31,887 nucleotides of DNA from CAZODA01 sp964578485. Lineage in GTDB: Bacteria; Bacteroidota; Bacteroidia; Bacteroidales; Marinilabiliaceae. Below, one piece after another: positions 1 through 8,275 of the stretch. Below the pieces are notes generated by a model that saw only the letters and a program-made list of their open reading frames with translations, did no database searches and was not told the DNA's origin. Position numbers and translations under genes: made by a program. The stretch is taken from NCBI GenBank assembly GCA_964578485.1, contig CAZODA010000038.1, forward strand, positions 1 through 31,887. The letters are read 5' to 3'. The first letter of the stretch is position 1; every line of letters starts with the position of its first letter.

Positions 1-573
1 ATGTCCCTGACTGCCTGAACCTTCAACTTCACCTTGTGACTGGTCACTTCCATCACTTCCGCTAAAGGCTGTAGAACCGAGATCTCGCGCTGCCTGAGCC
101 TGTCTTTCACGTTCTTCCCTTATACGTCGCTCTTCTGCCAATTTCTGTTGACGCTCCAATTCTTCCTGCCTTTTTCTTTCTTCTTCAAGTCTCCTTTGTT
201 GTTCCTCCTCTTCCCTGCGACGGCGTTCCTCCTCTCTCAGTCTTTGTTCAGCTTCACGTTGAGCCTTTTCATGTGCCGATACAACAGGTGCTTCTTCAAT
301 ATTTTGCGTCATCAGCTGTTCCCTGGGCTGCTGAGGTCGTGGAGCAGGTGGAGGAGTTGACTGCGCCGGAGGAGTTGAAGCCGGCTCAACAGCGCGGGCT
401 GCAGGTGTTCCAGCTCCCATGCCTGTGGGCGAATCACCAAGCATAACAAGGATACCTTCCTCTTCCTGAGGCATGCTGCTCAAAAATAAAGACATTAATA
501 ATATCAATATAGCAACATGAAAAAGTATAGTACCAATTATACCGTATGTCTTATCATTTTTCTTCTCTTCCAT
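1..573 (-). CDS. TonB/TolA-like energy transducer, C-terminus beyond the window
   Basis: The frame opens with ATG at 573 and stays open to base 1, giving about 191 residues without a stop; the C-terminal part is missing. Residues 1-10 are charged and are followed by one hydrophobic segment (about 11-33), as in an inner-membrane anchor. A proline-rich stretch follows (about 60-85), then a long Glu/Arg/Gln-rich helix (about 105-165) of the TolA/TonB linker type, then a Gly/Ser-rich stretch. The start lies 6 bases after the exbD stop, so the two are almost certainly co-transcribed. In the family, such proteins span the periplasm and transmit ExbB-ExbD motor energy to outer-membrane partners. The coiled-coil linker is more TolA-like than typical TonB, so a Tol-type role is possible. 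The C-terminal domain that would decide this is outside the window. Confidence 0.8.
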   Translation of the reverse strand, partial: MEEKKNDKTYGIIGTILFHVAILILLMSLFLSSMPQEEEGILVMLGDSPTGMGAGTPAARAVEPASTPPAQSTPPPAPRPQQPREQLMTQNIEEAPVVSAHEKAQREAEQRLREEERRRREEEEQQRRLEEERKRQEELERQQKLAEERRIREERERQAQAARDLGSTAFSGSDGSDQSQGEVEGSGSQGH

Positions 574-579
574 GTGAAC

Positions 580-972
580 TCATTCCGGTCTTGTTGCCAA
601 TACAACTTTATAATTATTTTTCTTAGCAATATTCATCACTTTTACAACTTCTTTCATTGGAACATTTTCATCAACATTCAATGAAATATATACATCAGTT
701 TCACCATCAAGCCGATCGCGTAAAGTCCCTTCTATCTGATTAAAACCTACCCTGCGTGTATCAATGTAATAATTAAGCTCTCGCGTTATTGAAACAGCAA
801 CCAAAGGTTTGGCAGGTGTCTGCTGACTGCTTTGAGGTAATAATAATTTAATAGCATTGGGATTTACCAAAGTAGAGGTGATCATGAAAAATATCAGTAA
901 AAGAAATACCACATCTGTCATTGATGACATACTAAATTCGGCACTTACTTTATTTCTAGATTTTAAAGCCAT
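580..972 (-). CDS. exbD: ExbD/TolR family biopolymer transport protein
   Basis: This 130-residue protein has the ExbD/TolR layout: a short basic cytoplasmic N-terminus, one transmembrane helix at about residues 19-38, and a small periplasmic domain. The helix starts with the family motif MTDVVFLLLIFF. Asp20 sits at the place of the proton-carrying aspartate that couples proton flow to movement. The length matches the family (about 130-145). The gene lies 11 bases after exbB and 6 bases before the TonB/TolA-like gene on the same strand, the standard motor operon order. ATG at 972 is the only reasonable start. It should form the dimeric core inside the ExbB pentamer in the inner membrane. Whether the motor serves TonB-dependent uptake or a Tol-Pal function cannot be told here. 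Confidence 0.94.
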   Translation of the reverse strand: MALKSRNKVSAEFSMSSMTDVVFLLLIFFMITSTLVNPNAIKLLLPQSSQQTPAKPLVAVSITRELNYYIDTRRVGFNQIEGTLRDRLDGETDVYISLNVDENVPMKEVVKVMNIAKKNNYKVVLATRPE

Positions 973-983
973 TGTTCCAAATT

Positions 984-1682
984 TTAGCGAGCAGGTTCAT
1001 TTAAAATATCCATAAACTCTAAAGTACGGGCCTCCATTATAAACACTAATTTCTGTACTCTCGAGGTCAGTATATTATATGCAAAATAAGCAACAATACC
1101 AACAATTAAACCCGTTACTGTAGTTACTAAGGCAGTATAAATTCCACCTGCCAATTGATCTACCATAATATTGTTCCCTGCATTAGACATTTCCCAAAAC
1201 GATTGTATCATTCCAATAACAGTGCCAAGGAAACCAATCATAGGAGCACCGCCGGCAACAGAAGCCAAAATTGGAAGCCCCCTTTCCATCCTGAAAACTT
1301 CGAGATTTCCAACATTCTCAATTGCTGTACTCACATCATTTAAAGGCCTTCCGATGCGGGAAACTCCCTTTTCAATCATACGTGAAACAGGTTGATTATT
1401 TGAACGACAAAGAGCTAAGGCTGAATCAATTTTTCCATCATGAATATAATCCTTAATACGATTCATAAAATTTGTGTCTTCAACAGCGGCACGTTTCAAT
1501 GCAAAATGACGCTCTATGAAAATGTAGAGAGCAATAAGAGACAGCAAGCCCAATGGAACCATAGTCCAACCACCTTTAAGCATCAATTCAAATAAATTTA
1601 TACTCTGAACTATCGCTTCCCCTCCTTCTATCTCTGCTTCAAGAGCCTGCCCGGCAGTTTGTATCATTAAAAAAAGACTCAT
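984..1682 (-). CDS. exbB: MotA/TolQ/ExbB proton channel family protein
   Basis: I place the start at ATG 1682 (232 residues); the frame also offers a TTG two codons upstream (1688), which is less likely. Hydrophobic segments lie near residues 38-60, 137-160 and 178-205, matching three membrane helices with a large cytoplasmic loop. The second carries GFLGTVIGMIQSF and the third GIYTALVTTVTGLIVG, both characteristic of ExbB/TolQ. The product should be the pentameric inner-membrane stator-like channel working with ExbD. It is the first gene of the exbB-exbD-TonB/TolA-like operon. It is separated by about 160 bases from the tamB stop, so it probably has its own promoter, although I found no clear TAnnTTTG element there. 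Confidence 0.95.
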   Translation of the reverse strand: MSLFLMIQTAGQALEAEIEGGEAIVQSINLFELMLKGGWTMVPLGLLSLIALYIFIERHFALKRAAVEDTNFMNRIKDYIHDGKIDSALALCRSNNQPVSRMIEKGVSRIGRPLNDVSTAIENVGNLEVFRMERGLPILASVAGGAPMIGFLGTVIGMIQSFWEMSNAGNNIMVDQLAGGIYTALVTTVTGLIVGIVAYFAYNILTSRVQKLVFIMEARTLEFMDILNEPAR

Positions 1683-1844
1683 AATCAACTTAATTTTTTG
1701 GTTATTTATAGAATAATAAGTTTTGAAATTTTATAATCTAAATTCAGGAGTTTTAAGTCATCAGCAAAAAAAATAAAAAATCTCAACACAAGTAATCTAA
1801 TCTCTTTCAAATTTATAAAAATAGTCAAATTATTTTGCTTAAAA

Positions 1845-4800
1845 TTATTTCTTTTTACCTGTCAGTCTTTGCCAATACTTTTTAATAAGCTGGCGAAACT
1901 CATTAAATTCTTCTTTAAACGATAAACCAATACCCTGGGTTGTAGGGGCGGTTTCATAAATCAAATCCTCATTTGAACGAGTATAAGCTCTCGCCCTGAT
2001 GGTGCCTTTTGTATTTAATTTAACATCAACATCAAAGTCACCAACCATCTTACTGGTATTGGTATAATACTTTCCATAACCCACATTTCCATTAATGGTA
2101 ACACGATTATTAAAAACCTGGGTTGAAAGGGCAAGTTCAAACTCTTCGCTTGTGAGTTCGTCACCGGGACGATAGGCAAAACCAACATCAATATCATTAC
2201 TGATATTGGAAAACCAGCGACTTACCTGAGAAGATAACATTTCGGAAGTCGTAAGTAAAGCCGTATTTTCAGGTCGCGTTGCTGCTCCTCCTGCTTCGCC
2301 CATACGTAAATGATCGGGCGTATAAAATCTACCTAACACCAATAAGGACAATACTTGACGATTCATTTCTTCTTCAGAGGAAATATAATCAAGAATCAAA
2401 GATTCACGACTCTCGTCAAGAGTAGGCATTTCAAGACCAAAACGAATGGCAGGCTGCTGCAAACGGTCTTGTAGATATAGATTACATAGAATTTGAACAC
2501 GGCGCTGTATATCAGAAGCACCATTAATGGCACTTGTTCCGGGAGGCAGCAAATCATTTAAAGAAGCCCTTAAGCGATAAATAGCTGTTATATCAATATC
2601 CGCATTATAAGGATCACCCTGCCATTTTACTGTCCCTCCCTCATTTAATGAAAAACGCTTATTTATAAGATTCTGAAGTGAAAACAAATAATACCCTTCT
2701 TGGATAGTATAATCACCAAAGAAACTTAAATTTCCATATCTGTTAATCCCTATTTGTAAATTTCCTGCACCACTGGCACGAAGAATATCACCAATGCGTT
2801 CATCAAATATTATCTGAACTTCTGCATCAGGTGTTACTTCAATATCCATATTAATCTGAGAACCCGATAAATCAACAGTATATTCCTGATTGCCAACAGT
2901 AGTTATTTGTTTCTCTTCCTCTCCGGTCTTACCAACAAAGCGAATGAAATTACTTTCAGATGCTTCGGAAGTATATTGCACAGGGATGAAAAACTGTGTA
3001 TTTGCCCTTGTACGAGCATTAATATCAATATTGACATTCCCGCTATTGCCGGTAATCTGCATCAAACCGCTGCCAAAAATCCTCCCGTAGTAATGAGGAT
3101 TTTCAATTACACGAGTATCAAGCAATAACATATTATCAACATCCAACTGAAGATTATATATCATATCCTTAAAACCACCGCTATGAAAAATTGATCCCGA
3201 GAAGCTTCCACTTGAACCACGGTAGTCCTTTACTGCTAAATTGTTAAAGAGAATTTCCTTAGGATGAAAATAAACCGAATCAACTAAAGTATAAGATGTA
3301 TTTAAAAAGTCCACATCAAAACGACCGTCATTCAATTTTACCCTCCCGGTAAGGAAAGGGCGAGTTAAAGGACCGGAAAAAAACATCTCTCCCGAAGCAC
3401 AACCTTTTACATTCTGTAAAGTGTTTTCAATAAAAGGATTTAAAAATTCAATATTAAGACTATCAAGAAAAAACCTGAAATCAAGATATTGCCTCTTTGG
3501 ACTAAACAAACCACCACCCTGCAGCATCGTTAACTTATGATCAACAATACTGGTTTTAACCTCCAAGGCCTCTATTTCATTGTTCCAACTACTCTTTATT
3601 TCGAACAAACCCAATTCGGCACCATTAAAATTAAAGTGTGCTATATTTAAATTGCTTGTTAAAAGAGGAAGACGATAATAATCCTTCAACTGTAATTCTC
3701 CATTAACAGTACCTGCAAAAGATAAATCACTATCTTTACTTCCCTTTAAAAATTCTGAGATATCAAGATGACTAAACTTCATAGTTAGACCATCGTCGGC
3801 TTCACGATGTAAAAAACCATTTAAAGCAATAAACTGATCAAAATGCTCAACCCTAAAATCTCTGACACTTAAGCCCTGAGGATGGAAAGAAAAACTTGAT
3901 TCATGAACCTTCCATAAAGTATCTGCAACAATAATATTTGAAGGATGTAATAAAGTACGTATATAAGGCCCTTGATCGTGATCTCGTGAAAACGCTGTTG
4001 TAGCTGATATGGCACCACTATAAGTTAGCTCTTCCCAATTATTCCACAATAAATTAGTAGTTAAAGTATCTTTATGCGCCTTCTGATAAACCGAGAAATC
4101 ATATAATTCTACAAATTTACCCAAACCTGCCCTATCGGAAGAAATTCTTAAAGCTACTTCATCACTGTTGGCTGATGCGATTTTAATATTAAAATTTTCC
4201 GATCGGAATTTTTTAATATTGAAAAAATCAAAGTTCCCATCTAACTCCAAAGCTGCTTCTTTATGATTATAATGTCCCTTTAAATATCCCTTATCAGCAA
4301 CATCTACATCAGGAAAAAATACTGATAATAAATCTCTGATTTCAATAAAATCAAAGTCAAAATCAAAATCATTGATATTAGCCGTATTTGAATAAGTTTC
4401 TTCAGAAAATGAAGGAAGGAAGTTATCAAGGTAAGCAAATAAGGTCTGATTTATATTACGAAATGAATACTGCCCTTCCACTTCTCCTTTTACAAAAGGC
4501 GATTCCAATACTAAACGTTTACAGTCTTCGGTACGTATTGCTTTTATTGATATCGAATCAAAATCAATATGTTTGTCGGGGGTAAACAAAATACCATCGA
4601 AGAGCATAATTTCACCAACAAGATCATCAAGGTTGTCACCTTCAAAATCAGTTGTCATTTGAACCGACAAAACCCCACCTTCCAAGTCAGGAAGAAATTT
4701 CAACCTGTCTAAGTGTATATTATTAACAGAAGCATTAAAATTAAAGGAGGGAACTTTTTGTGATGCATCAACTTTTCCGATAAAATCTAAGGAACCATAA

Positions 4801-6314
4801 GGATCATCCACATTAATACGGCCATCAAACATCTGATGTCTTATCAAGCCCTGAACCAATATATTATGGTAATGATATTCATAAAACTCCATTGAAGTTA
4901 TCAAACCATCCATAAAAAGATGGTAATCAGTAGGAGATTTACGTTCCCCATCGATTTTTACATCCATGGAAACTTCCCCCATTGAGCTGTCCATATTTAA
5001 CAAGGTGCCCATCTGAAAATCTGAAGTATTCAATTCCCCCGAAAATACAATTTGATTTCCGGGTTCAATTTTTAAACCTATATCAGTTTTAATTTCCCCC
5101 AATTTACTCGTAAAAGAACCATAGGCAACCATGTCATCAATAAAACCGGTAATATTGCCTTTATAACGGATAGTTTCCAATTGTAAAAATGAAGCCGGAA
5201 GCTGAGCTTCATCACCGGGGATTAAAAGTTCCAAATCTGGAATGGTGGTCTGAAAATGTTCGATATTCAAATAAACAAAAACATTATAAAAATTTGAAAG
5301 ACCATTGATGTCAAAACTTGTAACGATTTTTGTATCACTACCAAAGCCGGCAACAAAATCCCGCCCCTTTAAATTATCCAAGGAACCGTAAACCAAACCC
5401 GAAAAATGAATGGGACTTTCAATATGAGGGAAGTCCTCTTTATATAATCTGATATCATCGGTGGAAATCATTACATCATTTATTACTGCCTTAAAAGGAG
5501 TACTAAAACCTGACTCGGATTCACCATTAAAAGAAAGTTCTATTTCATCAATATCAAAAGCTGAATTCACAGTTTTAAACATCAAGTCGTAAATTTGCAA
5601 CTTTTCATTACTAATTAAGCCCGAGCTCTTAAAACTGTCAATAATTAATCCATTTTCCTCTTTAGCAGAAAAATTATCAATACGAAAAAATAAAGAGTCA
5701 GCTTTTGTTTGGTCTAGTTTTAAACGAAGATTAAGCTTTGAAAACATCAAACCTTTACTGTCGATTCCAAAATCTTCGATTAGTTTATGTCGTAAATTTA
5801 AACTACCCTCCTCTAATATAAGTCCCTTTAAACTATAATGCCATAAAACTGAATCGCTCTGAAACTTGGATAGTGAGTCAACAAAAACACTTAGATTTAC
5901 ATTGTCACTCTCTAATTGATGAAGATTAAGCTGTGGAGAACTAAAGCATACATTACCAAAATATATGTGCTTATGCCGTAAGGACAAGCTTTCAATACCA
6001 AATTTTAATTTAGGAGCATAAAATAAAGTATCACCACCATGGTCCTTCATTAAAAAGCCGGTCAACTGAATTCCGGAAAATGGATTAGCAGCTACCCTTT
6101 CAATAGTTATTTCAGTACTTAAATCTGATGATAAACGATTGGTAACAGCTCTGACTAATTTGGTCTGAACACCGGGAACCAACAAAATACCGGAAACAAG
6201 CAAGGGCAAACCCACCAACACTATCAGTGCAAACAACAATATTTTAAAGAATTTTTTAATAACTTTGCCTGCAATTTTAAAGAAACAATAAAACAAAATA
6301 TTAATTGAAATCAA
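1845..6314 (-). CDS. tamB: TamB-like translocation/assembly module protein (DUF490 family)
   Basis: This 1489-residue protein has one N-terminal membrane helix (about 25-47), then a very long beta-rich body with AsmA/TamB-like repeats, and a C-terminal TamB domain over roughly the last 450 residues, ending in a basic tail. The length and the ending are those of Bacteroidota TamB homologues. These are thought to bridge the inner and outer membranes and to help lipid transport or outer-membrane protein assembly. The gene is divergent from tsaD, an arrangement common in this phylum. The start is odd: codon 1 is TTG, no ATG occurs before about residue 88, and the frame is closed by a stop some nine codons upstream. 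A non-ATG start (TTG at 6314, TTG six codons later, or CTG seven codons earlier) therefore seems to be used, unless a base is wrong. The family call is firm; the exact start is not. Confidence 0.93.
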   Translation of the reverse strand: MISINILFYCFFKIAGKVIKKFFKILLFALIVLVGLPLLVSGILLVPGVQTKLVRAVTNRLSSDLSTEITIERVAANPFSGIQLTGFLMKDHGGDTLFYAPKLKFGIESLSLRHKHIYFGNVCFSSPQLNLHQLESDNVNLSVFVDSLSKFQSDSVLWHYSLKGLILEEGSLNLRHKLIEDFGIDSKGLMFSKLNLRLKLDQTKADSLFFRIDNFSAKEENGLIIDSFKSSGLISNEKLQIYDLMFKTVNSAFDIDEIELSFNGESESGFSTPFKAVINDVMISTDDIRLYKEDFPHIESPIHFSGLVYGSLDNLKGRDFVAGFGSDTKIVTSFDINGLSNFYNVFVYLNIEHFQTTIPDLELLIPGDEAQLPASFLQLETIRYKGNITGFIDDMVAYGSFTSKLGEIKTDIGLKIEPGNQIVFSGELNTSDFQMGTLLNMDSSMGEVSMDVKIDGERKSPTDYHLFMDGLITSMEFYEYHYHNILVQGLIRHQMFDGRINVDDPYGSLDFIGKVDASQKVPSFNFNASVNNIHLDRLKFLPDLEGGVLSVQMTTDFEGDNLDDLVGEIMLFDGILFTPDKHIDFDSISIKAIRTEDCKRLVLESPFVKGEVEGQYSFRNINQTLFAYLDNFLPSFSEETYSNTANINDFDFDFDFIEIRDLLSVFFPDVDVADKGYLKGHYNHKEAALELDGNFDFFNIKKFRSENFNIKIASANSDEVALRISSDRAGLGKFVELYDFSVYQKAHKDTLTTNLLWNNWEELTYSGAISATTAFSRDHDQGPYIRTLLHPSNIIVADTLWKVHESSFSFHPQGLSVRDFRVEHFDQFIALNGFLHREADDGLTMKFSHLDISEFLKGSKDSDLSFAGTVNGELQLKDYYRLPLLTSNLNIAHFNFNGAELGLFEIKSSWNNEIEALEVKTSIVDHKLTMLQGGGLFSPKRQYLDFRFFLDSLNIEFLNPFIENTLQNVKGCASGEMFFSGPLTRPFLTGRVKLNDGRFDVDFLNTSYTLVDSVYFHPKEILFNNLAVKDYRGSSGSFSGSIFHSGGFKDMIYNLQLDVDNMLLLDTRVIENPHYYGRIFGSGLMQITGNSGNVNIDINARTRANTQFFIPVQYTSEASESNFIRFVGKTGEEEKQITTVGNQEYTVDLSGSQINMDIEVTPDAEVQIIFDERIGDILRASGAGNLQIGINRYGNLSFFGDYTIQEGYYLFSLQNLINKRFSLNEGGTVKWQGDPYNADIDITAIYRLRASLNDLLPPGTSAINGASDIQRRVQILCNLYLQDRLQQPAIRFGLEMPTLDESRESLILDYISSEEEMNRQVLSLLVLGRFYTPDHLRMGEAGGAATRPENTALLTTSEMLSSQVSRWFSNISNDIDVGFAYRPGDELTSEEFELALSTQVFNNRVTINGNVGYGKYYTNTSKMVGDFDVDVKLNTKGTIRARAYTRSNEDLIYETAPTTQGIGLSFKEEFNEFRQLIKKYWQRLTGKKK

Positions 6315-6504
6315 CCCTCGGGAAGTATCCCTCAGGTTTTATCAACTGATTATGATATTAAAACGATCTTTTTTAAAAATAATTTCATTTTTCAACTTTT
6401 TTCAAAAAATATTGGAAAACAAAAGGATTCAACCTGTTTTGACAAAAATAGTTAACTTATAGTAATCAACCAGCAAATCATAGTCAATAATTACATTTTT
6501 CGGT
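6315..6504. promoter_or_regulatory. divergent promoter region between tamB and tsaD
   Basis: This 190-base AT-rich gap must hold the start signals for both divergent genes. On the minus strand TATTTTTG (plus-strand 6443-6450) fits the Bacteroidota TAnnTTTG -7 consensus and could serve tamB. No well-spaced TTTG -33 element accompanies it. No convincing consensus was found for tsaD. Confidence 0.35.
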
Positions 6505-7521
6505 ATGGAAACTATTATTCTTGGTATAGAATCCTCTTGCGACGATACCTCAGCATCTATCTTCAAAAACAATACCATATTATCAAATGTTATCGCAAAT
6601 CAAAATGTTCATAAAGAATATGGAGGAGTAGTACCTGAATTAGCTTCAAGAGCACACCAACAAAATATAGTTCCGGTAGTTCATAAAGCTATTAAAGATG
6701 CAGGAATAAAACCGGAAAACATCAAGGCTGTTGCTTTTACACGTGGACCCGGATTGATGGGATCCCTATTAGTAGGCACCTCATTTGCAAAAGGTTTTGC
6801 TCTCGCAGGAAAAATCCCACTTATTGAAGTGGATCATTTACATGCACATGTAATGGTACATTTCATAAAGGAGGAAGGTGTAAATAAAGAAATGCCCAAA
6901 TTCCCTTTCCTATGCCTAATGGTATCAGGTGGAAATAGTCAGATAATTTTAATGCATTCTTATCTTGAAATGGAAATTATTGGCCAAACCATAGATGATG
7001 CAGCAGGAGAAGCATTTGATAAATGTGGAAAAGTTATGGGACTCCCCTATCCGGCAGGCCCGATAATAGACAAATTAGCCGAAAATGGAAATCCAAATGC
7101 CTTTAAATTTAATAAGCCCAAAATTAAAAACTTAGATTATAGCTTTAGCGGATTAAAAACTTCATTTCTATATTTTATCCGTGATCAGCTTAAAGAAAAC
7201 CCCGATTTTATCAGCCAAAATATAAATGACCTTGCTGCTGCTATACAAAAAACCATAGTTGAAATACTGATGGAAAAACTTATAAAAGCAAGCCGAAAAA
7301 CAGGAATAAACACAATTGCACTTGCAGGTGGAGTTTCAGCAAACAGCGCCCTTAGAAAAGCACTTATAAACTATGCGGATGAAGAAAATAAGAAAATATT
7401 TATTCCAAAATTATCCTATACAACCGACAATGCGGCAATGATTGCAATTACAGCTTATTATAAATACCTGAAAAAAGAATTCGCCCCTTATGACCTCCCA
7501 CCCTACGCAAGAAATAAATAA
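6505..7521 (+). CDS. tsaD: tRNA N6-adenosine threonylcarbamoyltransferase TsaD
   Basis: This 338-residue protein is a full-length member of the Kae1/TsaD family of the ASKHA fold. It opens with the family signature ILGIESSCDDTSASI. The metal ligands are visible as His111 and His115 in DHLHAHV. Further family blocks are MVSGGNSQ, the DDAAGEAFDK segment, SFSGLKT, and the C-terminal ALAGGVSANS and TDNAAMIA. It transfers the threonylcarbamoyl group from threonylcarbamoyl-adenylate to A37 of ANN-decoding tRNAs in the cytoplasm, together with TsaB and TsaE, which are not in this window. ATG at 6505 gives the normal start. The gene stands alone on the plus strand, divergent from tamB, and an AT-rich terminator candidate follows at 7616-7644. 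Confidence 0.97.
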   Translation: METIILGIESSCDDTSASIFKNNTILSNVIANQNVHKEYGGVVPELASRAHQQNIVPVVHKAIKDAGIKPENIKAVAFTRGPGLMGSLLVGTSFAKGFALAGKIPLIEVDHLHAHVMVHFIKEEGVNKEMPKFPFLCLMVSGGNSQIILMHSYLEMEIIGQTIDDAAGEAFDKCGKVMGLPYPAGPIIDKLAENGNPNAFKFNKPKIKNLDYSFSGLKTSFLYFIRDQLKENPDFISQNINDLAAAIQKTIVEILMEKLIKASRKTGINTIALAGGVSANSALRKALINYADEENKKIFIPKLSYTTDNAAMIAITAYYKYLKKEFAPYDLPPYARNK

Positions 7522-7615
7522 AAGATTTGTGCTCTAACTACAAACAATTTATTATGATAAAGCGTATTTACCAAAAAAATTGTTACATTCGTCAAAAATT
7601 ATACTCCCTTTATCC

Positions 7616-7644
7616 TTGATTGAATAAGACTTAATCAATTTTTT
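7616..7644 (+). terminator. candidate intrinsic terminator after tsaD
   Basis: An 8-pair AT-rich stem (TTGATTGA with TTAATCAA, one G-U pair, 7-base loop) is followed directly by six T residues at 7639-7644. It lies about 95 bases past the tsaD stop and before the PqqD-like operon. The stem is weak, so the call is tentative. Confidence 0.45.
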
Positions 7645-7691
7645 CAATCTTTGTAGCGATAAAATAGTATAAATGATTAAAAACAGTAAAT

Positions 7692-7985
7692 GTGATTGAC
7701 AAAGAAACAATTTTTAAAGTGAAAAATGATAGCTTTGTCACCCGAAAAGTTGATAAGGAAATGGTGCTGGTTCCTTTAGTTGATAATGTTGCTGATATGA
7801 CCAGCGTTATTACACTCAACGAAACCGGAACTTTTATTTTAGAAGCCCTCAATGGTGAAAATTCTATTAAACAAGTGGAAATGAAACTTTATGAGGCTTT
7901 TAACGTAGAAATTTCTATTCTGCAAGAGGATTTGCAAGAGTTTATTAACCAGGCCTTAAACAAAAATATTATTGAAAAAGTCTAA
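7692..7985 (+). CDS. PqqD-like peptide-binding protein (RiPP recognition element type)
   Basis: This 97-residue protein has the size and pattern of PqqD-family proteins: an N-terminal beta hairpin region, a central LNETGTFILEALNGENSI-type segment, then helices with acidic and hydrophobic spacing. In known systems PqqD-like proteins, including the lasso-peptide B1 proteins, bind the leader of a precursor peptide and present it to modifying enzymes. Here the precursor-like gene follows after 22 bases and an HPr-kinase-like gene follows that, which supports this role. The start is GTG at 7692. The frame is closed by a stop just upstream, and the ATG at 7690 leads straight into a stop. It may alternatively be a remnant of a once larger cluster. 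The family assignment rests on pattern and context, not on a catalytic motif. Confidence 0.8.
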   Translation: MIDKETIFKVKNDSFVTRKVDKEMVLVPLVDNVADMTSVITLNETGTFILEALNGENSIKQVEMKLYEAFNVEISILQEDLQEFINQALNKNIIEKV

Positions 7986-8007
7986 TAAACTGAAAGCATT
8001 CATTTGA

Positions 8008-8247
8008 ATGGAAAATAAGTGTCACTCAAATATAAATAAAAAACCATATAGTCAACCGCTTATTTGTGAGGTAGAAGTTGATCATGCGATTTCGCTTAAT
8101 GTGCCATCACCGGGGGAAGGTGAACAACCCATATTACCCCTTGATGATGCTAACGGTATGAATCATGCTCCTTCACCTTATAAAAGTTTGCAGGCACCGG
8201 ATTATGGTTCCGACACTTATCAAAGTGCGCGCTCACCCTTTGATTAA
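8008..8247 (+). CDS. short precursor-like peptide (candidate RiPP substrate)
   Basis: This 79-residue reading frame lies between the PqqD-like and kinase-like genes, with gaps of 22 and 28 bases, and starts at ATG 8008. Residues 11-30 (KKPYSQPLICEVEVDHAISL) hold a Tyr14-x2-Pro17 motif followed by an acidic/hydrophobic stretch ending in AISL. From memory, many short Bacteroidota proteins next to PqqD/HPr-kinase genes have a similar KKxYxxP...EISL region, and lasso-peptide leaders carry a YxxP motif bound by the PqqD-like protein. The second half is rich in Pro, Gly, Ser and Asp and ends YQSARSPFD, with several possible phosphoacceptor serines. No signal peptide or membrane segment is seen. I infer a leader (about 1-31) plus core arrangement; cleavage and modification sites are unknown. 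It could also be an unmodified small protein. Confidence 0.62.
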   Translation: MENKCHSNINKKPYSQPLICEVEVDHAISLNVPSPGEGEQPILPLDDANGMNHAPSPYKSLQAPDYGSDTYQSARSPFD

Positions 8248-8275
8248 TAATTTGCTCATTTCACTATTTACTTAA

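Noticed and set aside
148..360. 70-codon plus-strand hydrophobic frame near the left edge
   Set aside because: Antisense to the Glu/Arg-rich coiled coil of the TonB/TolA-like gene; the Phe/Leu richness is a mirror effect.
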